From Hippasteria phrygiana (lineage: Eukaryota > Echinodermata > Asteroidea > Valvatida > Goniasteridae), in assembly GCA_037893225.1 (NCBI GenBank), contig JAZGUH010000697.1, forward strand, positions 124,001-188,000: DNA of 64,000 nt, written 5' to 3'. The notes beneath the pieces were generated by a model, which was not told the DNA's origin, made no database searches, and saw only the letters and a list, made by a program, of their open reading frames with translations. The translations under genes and the position numbers were made by a program. Shown one piece after another: positions 13,980-29,199 of the stretch (positions are counted from its first letter, which is position 1; the number at the start of each line of letters is the position of its first letter).

Positions 13980-16900
13980 CTGAATTTGGTTGATATTTCA
14001 TGCAATTATGAATGAGTAAAGCAAGTCCATACCCCAGGGAATTTGACATGCATGGAGCAATAAATAGACGGTAACATGTACACAGATGTTGGCCGGAAAG
14101 AAAATAAACATTGCGAGGTTTGAATTTTCTCCACAAGTTTTAACTCTAAGAAGCCGCCGATAATTGCAACATGTAGCGCCAGATCTAAGCTATCCATACA
14201 TGTCAAAATTACTGAATTTGGTTGATATTTCATGCAATTATGAATGAGTAAAGCAAGTCATATCCTAGGGAATTTGACAGGCATGGAGCAATAAATAGAA
14301 GGTAATATGCACACAGATGTTGGCCGGAAAGAAAATAAACATTGCGAGGTTTGAATTTTCTCCACAAGTTTGAACTCTAAGAAGCCGCCGATAATTGCAA
14401 CATGTAGCGCCAGATCTAAGCTATCCATACATGTCAAAATTACTGAATTTGGTTGATATTTCATGCAATTATGAATGAGTAAAGCAAGTCCATACCCCAG
14501 GGAATTTGACATGCATGGAGCAATAAATAGACGGTAACATGTACACAGATGTTGGCCGGAAAGAAAATAAACATTGCGAGGTTTGAATTTTCTCCACAAG
14601 TTTTAACTCTAAGAAGCCGCCGATAATTGCAACATGTAGCGCCAGATCTAAGCTATCCATACATGTCAAAATTACTGAATTTGGTTGATATTTCATGCAA
14701 TTATGAATGAGTAAAGCAAGTCCATACCCCAGGGAATTTGACATGCATGGAGCAATAAATAGACGGTAACATGTACACAGATGTTGGCCGGAAAGAAAAT
14801 AAACATTGCGAGGTTTGAATTTTCTCCACAAGTTTTAACTCTAAGAAGCCGCCGATAATTGCAACATGTAGCGCCAGATCTAAGCTATCCATACATGTCA
14901 AAATTACTGAATTTGGTTGATATTTCATGCAATTATGAATGAGTAAAGCAAGTCATATCCTAGGGAATTTGACAGGCATGGAGCAATAAATAGAAGGTAA
15001 TATGCACACAGATGTTGGCCGGAAAGAAAATAAACATTGCGAGGTTTGAATTTTCTCCACAAGTTTGAACTCTAAGAAGCCGCCGATAATTGCAACATGT
15101 AGCGCCAGATCTAAGCTATCCATACATGTCAAAATTACTGAATTTGGTTGATATTTCATGCAATTATGAATGAGTAAAGCAAGTCCATACCCCAGGGAAT
15201 TTGACATGCATGGAGCAATAAATAGACGGTAACATGTACACAGATGTTGGCCGGAAAGAAAATAAACATTGCGAGGTTTGAATTTTCTCCACAAGTTTTA
15301 ACTCTAAGAAGCCGCCGATAATTGCAACATGTAGCGCCAGATCTAAGCTATCCATACATGTCAAAATTACTGAATTTGGTTGATATTTCATGCAATTATG
15401 AATGAGTAAAGCAAGTCCATACCCCAGGGAATTTGACAGGCATGGAGCAATAAATAGAAGGTAATATGCACACAGATGTTGGCCGGAAAGAAAATAAACA
15501 TTGCGAGGTTTGAATTTTCTCCACAAGTTTTAACTCTGGGAAGCCGCCGATGATTGCAACATGTAGCGCCAGATCTAAGCTATACATACATGTCAAAATT
15601 ACTGCATTTGGTTGATATTTCATGCAATTATGAATGAGTAAAGCAAGTCCATACCCCAGGGAATTTGACAGGCATGGAGCAATAAATAGACGGTAACATG
15701 TACACAGATGTTGGCCGGAAAGAAAATAAACATTGTGAGGTTTGAATTTTCTCCACAAGTGTTAACTCTAAGAAGCCGCCGATAATTGCAACATGTAGCT
15801 CCAGATCTAAGCTATCCATACATGTCAAAATTACTGAATTTGGTAGATATTTCATGCAATTATGAATGAGTAAAGCAAGTCCATACCCCAGGGAATTTGA
15901 CATGCATGGAGCAATAAATAGAAGGTAATATGCACACAGATGTTGGCCGGAAAGAAAATAAACATTGCGAGGTTTGAATTTTCTCCACAAGTTTTAACTC
16001 TAAGAAGCCGCCGATAATTGCAACATGTAGCGCCAGATCTAAGCTATCCATACATGTCAAAATTACTGAATTTGGTTGATATTTCATGCAATTATGAATG
16101 AGTAAAGCAAGTCATACCCCAGGGAATTTGACAGGCATGGAGCAATAAATAGAAGGTAATATGCACACAGATGTTGGCCGGAAAGAAAATAAACATTGCG
16201 AGGTTTGAATTTTCTCCACAAGTTTGAACTCTAAGAAGCCGCCGATAATTGCAACATGTAGCGCCAGATCTAAGCTATCCATACATGTCAAAATTACTGA
16301 ATTTGGTTGATATTTCATGCAATTATGAATGAGTAAACAAGTCATACCCCAGGGAATTTGACAGGCATGGAGCAATAAATAGAAGGTAATATGCACACAG
16401 ATGTTGGCCGGAAAGAAAATAAACATTGCGAGGTTTGAATTTTCTCCACAAGTTTTAACTCTAAGAAGCCGCCGATAATTGCAACATGTAGCGCCAGATC
16501 TAAGCTATCCATACATGTCAAAATTACTGAATTTGGTTGATATTTCATGCAATTATGAATGAGTAAAGCAAGTCATACCCTAGGGAATTTGACAGGCATG
16601 GAGCAATAAATAGAAGGTAATATGCACACAGATGTTGGCCGGAAAGAAAATAAACATTGCGAGGTTTGAATTTTCTCCACAAGTTTTAACTCTGGGAAGC
16701 CGCCGATAATTGCAACATGTAGCGCCAGATCTAAGCTATCCATACATGTCAAAATTACTGAATTTGGTTGATATTTCATGCAATTATGAATGAGTAAAGC
16801 AAGTCCATACCCCAGGGAATTTGACATGCATGGAGCAATAAATAGACGGTAACATGTACACAGATGTTGGCCGGAAAGAAAATAAACATTGCGAGGTTTG

Positions 16901-19900
16901 AATTTTCTCCACAAGTTTTAACTCTAAGAAGCCGCCGATAATTGCAACATGTAGCGCCAGATCTAAGCTATCCATACATGTCAAAATTACTGATTTTGGG
17001 TGATATTTCATGCAATTATGAATGAGTAAAGCAAGTCATACCCAAGGGAATTTGACAGGCATGGAGCAATAAATAGAAGGTAATATGCACACAGATGTTG
17101 GCCGGAAAGAAAATAAACATTGCGAGGTTTGAATTTTCTCCACAAGTTTGAACTCTAAGAAGCCGCCGATAATTGCAACATGTAGCGCCAGATCTAAGCT
17201 ATCCATACATGTCAAAATTACTGAATTTGGTTGATATTTCATGCAATTATGAATGAGTAAACAAGTCATACCCCAGGGAATTTGACAGGCATGGAGCAAT
17301 AAATAGAAGGTAATATGCACACAGATGTTGGCCGGAAAGAAAATAAACATTGCGAGGTTTGAATTTTCTCCACAAGTTTTAACTCTAAGAAGCCGCCGAT
17401 AATTGCAACATGTAGCGCCAGATCTAAGCTATCCATACATGTCAAAATTACTGAATTTGGTTGATATTTCATGCAATTATGAATGAGTAAAGCAAGTCAT
17501 ACCCTAGGGAATTTGACAGGCATGGAGCAATAAATAGAAGGTAATATGCACACAGATGTTGGCCGGAAAGAAAATAAACATTGCGAGGTTTGAATTTTCT
17601 CCACAAGTTTTAACTCTGGGAAGCCGCCGATAATTGCAACATGTAGCGCCAGATCTAAGCTATCCATACATGTCAAAATTACTGAATTTGGTTGATATTT
17701 CATGCAATTATGAATGAGTAAAGCAAGTCCATACCCCAGGGAATTTGACATGCATGGAGCAATAAATAGACGGTAACATGTACACAGATGTTGGCCGGAA
17801 AGAAAATAAACATTGCGAGGTTTGAATTTTCTCCACAAGTTTTAACTCTAAGAAGCCGCCGATAATTGCAACATGTAGCGCCAGATCTAAGCTATCCATA
17901 CATGTCAAAATTACTGAATTTGGTTGATATTTCATGCAATTATGAATGAGTAAAGCAAGTCATATCCTAGGGAATTTGACAGGCATGGAGCAATAAATAG
18001 AAGGTAATATGCACACAGATGTTGGCCGGAAAGAAAATAAACATTGCGAGGTTTGAATTTTCTCCACAAGTTTGAACTCTAAGAAGCCGCCGATAATTGC
18101 AACATGTAGCGCCAGATCTAAGCTATCCATACATGTCAAAATTACTGAATTTGGTTGATATTTCATGCAATTATGAATGAGTAAAGCAAGTCCATACCCC
18201 AGGGAATTTGACATGCATGGAGCAATAAATAGACGGTAACATGTACACAGATGTTGGCCGGAAAGAAAATAAACATTGCGAGGTTTGAATTTTCTCCACA
18301 AGTTTTAACTCTAAGAAGCCGCCGATAATTGCAACATGTAGCGCCAGATCTAAGCTATCCATACATGTCAAAATTACTGAATTTGGTTGATATTTCATGC
18401 AATTATGAATGAGTAAAGCAAGTCCATACCCCAGGGAATTTGACATGCATGGAGCAATAAATAGACGGTAACATGTACACAGATGTTGGCCGGAAAGAAA
18501 ATAAACATTGCGAGGTTTGAATTTTCTCCACAAGTTTTAACTCTAAGAAGCCGCCGATAATTGCAACATGTAGCGCCAGATCTAAGCTATCCATACATGT
18601 CAAAATTACTGAATTTGGTTGATATTTCATGCAATTATGAATGAGTAAAGCAAGTCATATCCTAGGGAATTTGACAGGCATGGAGCAATAAATAGAAGGT
18701 AATATGCACACAGATGTTGGCCGGAAAGAAAATAAACATTGCGAGGTTTGAATTTTCTCCACAAGTTTGAACTCTAAGAAGCCGCCGATAATTGCAACAT
18801 GTAGCGCCAGATCTAAGCTATCCATACATGTCAAAATTACTGAATTTGGTTGATATTTCATGCAATTATGAATGAGTAAAGCAAGTCCATACCCCAGGGA
18901 ATTTGACATGCATGGAGCAATAAATAGACGGTAACATGTACACAGATGTTGGCCGGAAAGAAAATAAACATTGCGAGGTTTGAATTTTCTCCACAAGTTT
19001 TAACTCTAAGAAGCCGCCGATAATTGCAACATGTAGCGCCAGATCTAAGCTATCCATACATGTCAAAATTACTGAATTTGGTTGATATTTCATGCAATTA
19101 TGAATGAGTAAAGCAAGTCCATACCCCAGGGAATTTGACAGGCATGGAGCAATAAATAGAAGGTAATATGCACACAGATGTTGGCCGGAAAGAAAATAAA
19201 CATTGCGAGGTTTGAATTTTCTCCACAAGTTTTAACTCTGGGAAGCCGCCGATGATTGCAACATGTAGCGCCAGATCTAAGCTATACATACATGTCAAAA
19301 TTACTGCATTTGGTTGATATTTCATGCAATTATGAATGAGTAAAGCAAGTCCATACCCCAGGGAATTTGACAGGCATGGAGCAATAAATAGACGGTAACA
19401 TGTACACAGATGTTGGCCGGAAAGAAAATAAACATTGTGAGGTTTGAATTTTCTCCACAAGTGTTAACTCTAAGAAGCCGCCGATAATTGCAACATGTAG
19501 CTCCAGATCTAAGCTATCCATACATGTCAAAATTACTGAATTTGGTAGATATTTCATGCAATTATGAATGAGTAAAGCAAGTCCATACCCCAGGGAATTT
19601 GACATGCATGGAGCAATAAATAGAAGGTAATATGCACACAGATGTTGGCCGGAAAGAAAATAAACATTGCGAGGTTTGAATTTTCTCCACAAGTTTTAAC
19701 TCTAAGAAGCCGCCGATAATTGCAACATGTAGCGCCAGATCTAAGCTATCCATACATGTCAAAATTACTGAATTTGGTTGATATTTCATGCAATTATGAA
19801 TGAGTAAAGCAAGTCATACCCCAGGGAATTTGACAGGCATGGAGCAATAAATAGAAGGTAATATGCACACAGATGTTGGCCGGAAAGAAAATAAACATTG

Positions 19901-20849
19901 CGAGGTTTGAATTTTCTCCACAAGTTTGAACTCTAAGAAGCCGCCGATAATTGCAACATGTAGCGCCAGATCTAAGCTATCCATACATGTCAAAATTACT
20001 GAATTTGGTTGATATTTCATGCAATTATGAATGAGTAAACAAGTCATACCCCAGGGAATTTGACAGGCATGGAGCAATAAATAGAAGGTAATATGCACAC
20101 AGATGTTGGCCGGAAAGAAAATAAACATTGCGAGGTTTGAATTTTCTCCACAAGTTTTAACTCTAAGAAGCCGCCGATAATTGCAACATGTAGCGCCAGA
20201 TCTAAGCTATCCATACATGTCAAAATTACTGAATTTGGTTGATATTTCATGCAATTATGAATGAGTAAAGCAAGTCATACCCTAGGGAATTTGACAGGCA
20301 TGGAGCAATAAATAGAAGGTAATATGCACACAGATGTTGGCCGGAAAGAAAATAAACATTGCGAGGTTTGAATTTTCTCCACAAGTTTTAACTCTGGGAA
20401 GCCGCCGATAATTGCAACATGTAGCGCCAGATCTAAGCTATCCATACATGTCAAAATTACTGAATTTGGTTGATATTTCATGCAATTATGAATGAGTAAA
20501 GCAAGTCCATACCCCAGGGAATTTGACATGCATGGAGCAATAAATAGACGGTAACATGTACACAGATGTTGGCCGGAAAGAAAATAAACATTGCGAGGTT
20601 TGAATTTTCTCCACAAGTTTTAACTCTAAGAAGCCGCCGATAATTGCAACATGTAGCGCCAGATCTAAGCTATCCATACATGTCAAAATTACTGATTTTG
20701 GGTGATATTTCATGCAATTATGAATGAGTAAAGCAAGTCATACCCAAGGGAATTTGACAGGCATGGAGCAATAAATAGAAGGTAATATGCACACAGATGT
20801 TGGCCGGAAAGAAAATAAACATTGCGAGGTTTGAATTTTCTCCACAAGT
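13980..20849 (+). repeat. Higher-order duplication in satellite 1, offset 3,702 bp (16 units)
   Basis: The subtype order from about 13,980 to 17,147 recurs from about 17,682 to 20,849 at a constant 3,702-bp offset. Rare variants are shared, for example CATTGTGAGG (15,731 and 19,433), the one-base-shorter GTAAACAAGTC unit, and ACTGATTTTGGGTGAT. The copies separate again at 17,148/20,850 (TTTGAACTC versus TTTTAACTC). Confidence 0.85.
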
Positions 20850-23800
20850 TTTAACTCTAAGAAGCCGCCGATAATTGCAACATGTAGCGCCAGATCTAAG
20901 CTATCCATACATGTTAAAATTACTGAATTTGGTTGATATTTCATGCAATTATGAATGAGTAAAGCAAGTCATACCCCAGGGAATTTGACAGGCATGGAGC
21001 AATAAATAGAAGGTAATCTGCACACAGATGGTGGCCGGGAAGAAAATAAACATTGCGAGGTTTGAATTTTCTCCACAAGTTTGAACTCTAAGAAGCCGCC
21101 GATAATTGCAACATGTAGCGCCAGATCTAAGCTATCCATACATGTCAAAATTACTGAATTTGGTAGATATTTCATGCAATTATGAATGAGTAAAGCAAGT
21201 CCATACCCCAGGGAATTTGACATGCATGGAGCAATAAATAGACGGTAACATGTACACAGATGTTGGCCGGAAAGAAAATAAACATTGCGAGGTTTGAATT
21301 TTCTCCACAAGTGTTAACTCTAAGAAGCCGCCGATAATTGCAACATGTAGCGCCAGATCTAAGCTATCCATACATGTCAAAATTACTGAATTTGGTTGAT
21401 ATTTCATGCAATTATGAATGAGTAAAGCAAGTCCATACCCCAGGGAATTTGACATGCATGGAGCAATAAATAGACGGTAACATGTACACAGATGTTGGCC
21501 GGAAAGAAAATAAACATTGCGAGGTTTGAATTTTCTCCACAAGTTTTAACTCTAAGAAGCCGCCGATAATTGCAACATGTAGCGCCAGATCTAAGCTATC
21601 CATACATGTCAAAATTACTGAATTTGGTTGATATTTCATGCAATTATGAATGAGTAAAGCAAGTCATACCCCAGGGAATTTGACAGGCATGGAGCAATAA
21701 ATAGAAGGTAATATGCACACAGATGTTGGCCGGAAAGAAAATAAACATTGCGAGGTTTGAATTTTCTCCACAAGTTTGAACTCTAAGAAGCCGCCGATAA
21801 TTGCAACATGTAGCGCCAGATCTAAGCTATCCATACATGTCAAAATTACTGAATTTGGTTGATATTTCATGCAATTATGAATGAGTAAAGCAAGTCATAC
21901 CCCAGGGAATTTGACAGGCATGGAGCAATAAATAGAAGGTAATATGCACACAGATGTTGGCCGGAAAGAAAATAACATTGCGAGGTTTGAATTTTCTCCA
22001 CAAGTTTTAACTCTAAGAAGCCGCCGATAATTGCAACATGTAGCGCCAGATCTAAGCTATCCATACATGTCAAAATTACTGAATTTGGTTGATATTTCAT
22101 GCAATTATGAATGAGTAAAGCAAGTCATACCCTAGGGAATTTGACAGGCATGGAGCAATAAATAGAAGGTAATATGCACACAGATGTTGGCCGGAAAGAA
22201 AATAAACATTGCGAGGTTTGAATTTTCTCCACAAGTTTGAACTCTAAGAAGCCGCCGATAATTGCAACATGTAGCGCCAGATCTAAGCTATCCATACATG
22301 TCAAAATTACTGAATTTGGTTGATATTTCATGCAATTATGAATGAGTAAAGCAAGTCCATACCCCAGGGAATTTGACATGCATGGAGCAATAAATAGACG
22401 GTAACATGTACACAGATGTTGGCCGGAAAGAAAATAAACATTGCGAGGTTTGAATTTTCTCCACAAGTTTTAACTCTGGGAAGCCGCCGATAATTGCAAC
22501 ATGTAGCGCCAGATCTAAGCTATCCATACATGTCAACATTACTGAATTTGGTTGATATTTCATGCAATTATGAATGAGTAAAGCAAGTCCATACCCCAGG
22601 GAATTTGACATGCATGGAGCAATAAATAGACGGTAACATGTACACAGATGTTGGCCGGAAAGAAAATAAACATTGCGAGGTTTGAATTTTCTCCACAAGT
22701 TTTAACTCTAAGAAGCCGCCGATAATTGCAACATGTAGCGCCAGATCTAAGCTATCCATACATGTCAAAATTACTGAATTTGGTTGATATTTCATGCAAT
22801 TATGAATGAGTAAAGCAAGTCATACCCCAGGGAATTTGACAGGCATGGAGCAATAAATAGAAGGTAATATGCACACAGATGTTGGCCGGAAAGAAAATAA
22901 ACATTGCGAGGTTTGAATTTTCTCCACAAGTTTGAACTCTAAGAAGCCGCCGATAATTGCAACATGTAGCGCCAGATCTAAGCTATCCATACATGTCAAA
23001 ATTACTGAATTTGGTTGATATTTCATGCAATTATGAATGAGTAAAGCAAGTCATACCCCAGGGAATTTGACAGGCATGGAGCAATAAATAGAAGGTAATA
23101 TGCACACAGATGTTGGCCGGAAAGAAAATAAACATTGCGAGGTTTGAATTTTCTCCACAAGTTTTAACTCTAAGAAGCCGCCGATAATTGCAACATGTAG
23201 CGCCAGATCTAAGCTATCCATACATGTCAAAATTACTGAATTTGGTTGATATTTCATGCAATTATGAATGAGTAAAGCAAGTCATACCCTTGGGAATTTG
23301 ACAGGCATGGAGCAATAAATAGAAGGTAATATGCACACAGATGTTGGCCGGAAAGAAAATAAACATTGCGAGGTTTGAATTTTCTCCACAAGTTTGAACT
23401 CTAAGAAGCCGCCGATAATTGCAACATGTAGCGCCAGATCTAAGCTATCCATACATGTCAAAATTACTGAATTTGGTTGATATTTCATGCAATTATGAAT
23501 GAGTAAAGCAAGTCCATACCCCAGGGAATTTGACATGCATGGAGCAATAAATAGACGGTAACATGTACACAGATGTTGGCCGGAAAGAAAATAAACATTG
23601 CGAGGTTTGAATTTTCTCCACAAGTTTTAACTCTGGGAAGCCGCCGATAATTGCAACATGTAGCGCCAGATCTAAGCTATCCATACATGTCAACATTACT
23701 GAATTTGGTTGATATTTCATGCAATTATGAATGAGTAAAGCAAGTCCATACCCCAGGGAATTTGACATGCATGGAGCAATAAATAGACGGTAACATGTAC

Positions 23801-23899
23801 ACAGATGTTGGCCGGAAAGAAAATAAACATTGCGAGGTTTGAATTTTCTCCACAAGTTTTAACTCTAAGAAGCCGCCGATAATTGCAACATGTAGCGCC

Positions 23900-26800
23900 A
23901 GATCTAAGCTATCCATACATGTCAAAATTACTGAATTTGGTTGATATTTCATGCAATTATGAATGAGTAAAGCAAGTCCATACCCCAGGGAATTTGACAT
24001 GCATGGAGCAATAAATAGACGGTAACATGTACACAGATGTTGGCCGGAAAGAAAATAAACATTGCGAGGTTTGAATTTTCTCCACAAGTTTTAACTCTAA
24101 GAAGCCGCCGATAATTGCAACATGTAGCGCCAGATCTAAGCTATCCATACATGTCAAAATTACTGAATTTGGTTGATATTTCATGCAATTATGAATGAGT
24201 AAAGCAAGTCCATACCCCAGGGAATTTGACATGCATGGAGCAATAAATAGACGGTAACATGTACACAGATGTTGGCCGGAAAGAAAATAAACATTGCGAG
24301 GTTTGAATTTTCTCCACAAGTTTGAACTCTAAGAAGCCGCCGATAATTGCAACATGTAGCGCCAGATCTAAGCTATCCATACATGTCAAAATTACTGAAT
24401 TTGGTTGATATTTCATGCAATTATGAATGAGTAAAGCAAGTCCATACCCCAGGGAATTTGACATGCATGCAGCAATAAATAGACGGTAACATGTACACAG
24501 ATGTTGGCCGGAAAGAAAATAAACATTGCGAGGTTTGAATTTTCTCCACAAGTTTTAACTCTAAGAAGCCGCCGATAATTGCAACATGTAGCGCCAGATC
24601 TAAGCTATCCATACATGTCAAAATTACTGAATTTGGTTGATATTTCATGCAATTATGAATGAGTAAAGCAAGTCATATCCTAGGGAATTTGACAGGCATG
24701 GAGCAATAAATAAAAGGTAATCTGCACACAGATGGTGGCCGGGAAGAAAATAAACATTGCGAGGTTTGAATTTTCTCCACAAGTGTTAACTCTAAGAAGC
24801 CGCCGATAATTGCAACATGTAGCGCCAGATCTAAGCTATCCATACATGTCAAAATTACTGTATTTGGTTGATATTTCATGCAATTATGAATGAGTAAAGC
24901 AAGTCCATACCCCAGGGAATTTGACAGGCATGGAGCAATAAATAGAAGGTAATATGCACACAGATGTTGGCCGGAAAGAAAATAAACATTGCGAGGTTTG
25001 AATTTTCTCCACAAGTTTTAACTCTGGGAAGCCGCCGATGATTGCAACATGTAGCGCCAGATCTAAGCTATACATACATGTCAAAATTACTGCATTTGGT
25101 TGATATTTCATGCAATTATGAATGAGTAAAGCAAGTCCATACCCCAGGGAATTTGACATGCATGGAGCAATAAATAGACGGTAACATGTACACAGATGTT
25201 GGCCGGAAAGAAAATAAACATTGCGAGGTTTGAATTTTCTCCACAAGTTTTAACTCTAAGAAGCCGCCGATAATTGCAACATGTAGCGCCAGATCTAAGC
25301 TATCCATACATGTCAAAATTACTGAATTTGGTTGATATTTCATGCAATTATGAATGAGTAAAGCAAGTCCATACCCCAGGGAATTTGACATGCATGGAGC
25401 AATAAATAGACGGTAACATGTACACAGATGTTGGCCGGAAAGAAAATAAACATTGCGAGGTTTGAATTTTCTCCACAAGTTTGAACTCTAAGAAGCCGCC
25501 GATAATTGCAACATGTAGCGCCAGATCTAAGCTATCCATACATGTCAAAATTACTGAATTTGGTTAATATTTCATGCAATTATGAATGAGTAAAGCAAGT
25601 CCATACCCCAGGGAATTTGACATGCATGGAGCAATAAATAGACGGTAACATGTACACAGATGTTGGCCGGAAAGAAAATAAACATTGCGAGGTTTGAATT
25701 TTCTCCACAAGTTTGAACTCTAAGAAGCCGCCGATAATTGCAACATGTAGCGCCAGATCTAAGCTATCCATACATGTCAAAATTACTGAATTTGGTTGAT
25801 ATTTCATGCAATTATGAATGAGTAAAGCAAGTCCATACCCCAGGGAATTTGACATGCATGGAGCAATAAATAGACGGTAACATGTACACAGATGTTGGCC
25901 GGAAAGAAAATAAACATTGCGAGGTTTGAATTTTCTCCACAAGTTTTAACTCTAAGAAGCCGCCGATAATTGCAACATGTAGCGCCAGATCTAAGCTATC
26001 CATACATGTCAAAATTACTGAATTTGGTTGATATTTCATGCAATTATGAATGAGTAAAGCAAGTCCATACCCCAGGGAATTTGACATGCATGGAGCAATA
26101 AATAGACGGTAACATGTACACAGATGTTGGCCGGAAAGAAAATAAACATTGCGAGGTTTGAATTTTCTCCACAAGTTTGAACTCTAAGAAGCCGCCGATA
26201 ATTGCAACATGTAGCGCCAGATCTAAGCTATCCATACATGTCAAAATTACTGAATTTGGTTGATATTTCATGCAATTATGAATTAGTAAAGCAAGTCCAT
26301 ACCCCAGGGAATTTGACATGCATGCAGCAATAAATAGACGGTAACATGTACACAGATGTTGGCCGGAAAGAAAATAAACATTGCGAGGTTTGAATTTTCT
26401 CCACAAGTTTTAACTCTAAGAAGCCGCCGATAATTGCAACATGTAGCGCCAGATCTAAGCTATCCATACATGTCAAAATTACTGAATTTGGTTGATATTT
26501 CATGCAATTATGAATGAGTAAAGCAAGTCATATCCTAGGGAATTTGACAGGCATGGAGCAATAAATAAAAGGTAATCTGCACACAGATGGTGGCCGGGAA
26601 GAAAATAAACATTGCGAGGTTTGAATTTTCTCCACAAGTGTTAACTCTAAGAAGCCGCCGATAATTGCAACATGTAGCGCCAGATCTAAGCTATCCATAC
26701 ATGTCAAAATTACTGTATTTGGTTGATATTTCATGCAATTATGAATGAGTAAAGCAAGTCCATACCCCAGGGAATTTGACAGGCATGGAGCAATAAATAG

Positions 26801-27500
26801 AAGGTAATATGCACACAGATGTTGGCCGGAAAGAAAATAAACATTGCGAGGTTTGAATTTTCTCCACAAGTTTTAACTCTGGGAAGCCGCCGATGATTGC
26901 AACATGTAGCGCCAGATCTAAGCTATACATACATGTCAAAATTACTGCATTTGGTTGATATTTCATGCAATTATGAATGAGTAAAGCAAGTCCATACCCC
27001 AGGGAATTTGACATGCATGGAGCAATAAATAGACGGTAACATGTACACAGATGTTGGCCGGAAAGAAAATAAACATTGCGAGGTTTGAATTTTCTCCACA
27101 AGTTTTAACTCTAAGAAGCCGCCGATAATTGCAACATGTAGCGCCAGATCTAAGCTATCCATACATGTCAAAATTACTGAATTTGGTTGATATTTCATGC
27201 AATTATGAATGAGTAAAGCAAGTCCATACCCCAGGGAATTTGACATGCATGGAGCAATAAATAGACGGTAACATGTACACAGATGTTGGCCGGAAAGAAA
27301 ATAAACATTGCGAGGTTTGAATTTTCTCCACAAGTTTGAACTCTAAGAAGCCGCCGATAATTGCAACATGTAGCGCCAGATCTAAGCTATCCATACATGT
27401 CAAAATTACTGAATTTGGTTAATATTTCATGCAATTATGAATGAGTAAAGCAAGTCCATACCCCAGGGAATTTGACATGCATGGAGCAATAAATAGACGG
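23900..27500 (+). repeat. Tandem higher-order duplication in satellite 1, offset 1,855 bp (8 units)
   Basis: The unit series containing CATGCAGCAATAAATAG (24,466 and 26,321) and the following AAATAAAAGGTAATCTGC, ACTGTATTTGG and ACTGCATTTGG units repeats at 1,855 bp. The edges are approximate. Private differences such as AATTAGTAAAG at 26,281 show that the copies have begun to diverge. Confidence 0.8.
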
Positions 27501-29199
27501 TAACATGCACACAGATGTTGGCCGGAAAGAAAATAAACATTGCGAGGTTTGAATTTTCTCCACAAGTTTGAACTCTAAGAAGCCGCCGATAATTGCAACA
27601 TGTAGCGCCAGATCTAAGCTATCCATACATGTCAAAATTACTGAATTTGGTTGATATTTCATGCAATTATGAATGAGTAAAGCAAGTCCATACCCCAGGG
27701 AATTTGACATGCATGGAGCAATAAATAGACGGTAACATGTACACAGATGTTGGCCGGAAAGAAAATAAACATTGCGAGGTTTGAATTTTCTCCACAAGTT
27801 TGAACTCTAAGAAGCCGCCGATAATTGCAACATGTAGCGCCAGATCTAAGCTATCCATACATGTCAAAATTACTGAATTTGGTTGATATTTCATGCAATT
27901 ATGAATGAGTAAAGCAAGTCATACCCCAGGGAATTTGACAGGCATGGAGCAATAAATAGAAGGTAATATGCACACAGATGTTGGCCGGAAAGAAAATAAA
28001 CATTGCGAGGTTTGAATTTTCTCCACAAGTTTGAACTCTAAGAAGCCGCCGATAATTGCAACATGTAGCGCCAGATCTAAGCTATCCATACATGTCAAAA
28101 TTACTGAATTTGGTTGATATTTCATGCAATTATGAATGAGTAAAGCAAGTCATACCCCAGGGAATTTGACAGGCATGGAGCAATAAATAGAAGGTAATAT
28201 GCACACAGATGTTGGCCGGAAAGAAAATAAACATTGCGAGGTTTGAATTTTCTCCACAAGTTTGAACTCTAAGAAGCCGCCGATAATTGCAACATGTAGC
28301 GCCAGATCTAAGCTATCCATACATGTCAAAATTACTGAATTTGGTTGATATTTCATGCAATTATGAATGAGTAAAGCAAGTCCATACCCCAGGGAATTTG
28401 ACATGCATGGAGCAATAAATAGACGGTAACATGTACACAGATGTTGGCCGGAAAGAAAATAAACATTGCGAGGTTTGAATTTTCTCCACAAGTTTTAACT
28501 CTAAGAAGCCGCCGATAATTGCAACATGTAGCGCCAGATCTAAGCTATCCATACATGTCAACATTACTGAATTTGGTTGATATTTCATGCAATTATGAAT
28601 GAGTAAAGCAAGTCCATACCCCAGGGAATTTGACATGCATGGAGCAATAAATAGACGGTAACATGTACACAGATGTTGGCCGGAAAGAAAATAAACATTG
28701 CGAGGTTTGAATTTTCTCCACAAGTTTTAACTCTAAGAAGCCGCCGATAATTGCAACATGTAGCGCCAGATCTAAGCTATCCATACATGTCAAAATTACT
28801 GAATTTGGTTGATATTTCATGCAATTATGAATGAGTAAAGCAAGTCCATACCCCAGGGAATTTGACATACATGGAGCAATAAATAGACGGTAACATGTAC
28901 ACAGATGTTGGCCGGAAAGAAAATAAACATTGCGAGGTTTGAATTTTCTCCACAAGTTTTAACTCTAAGAAGCCGCCGATAATTGCAACATGTAGCGCCA
29001 GATCTAAGCTATCCATACATGTCAAAATTACTGAATTTGGTTGATATTTCATGCAATTATGAATGAGTAAAGCAAGTCCATACCCCAGGGAATTTGACAT
29101 GCATGGAGCAATAAATAGACGGTAACATGTACACAGATGTTGGCCGGAAAGAAAATAAACATTGCGAGGTTTGAATTTTCTCCACAAGTTTGAACTCTA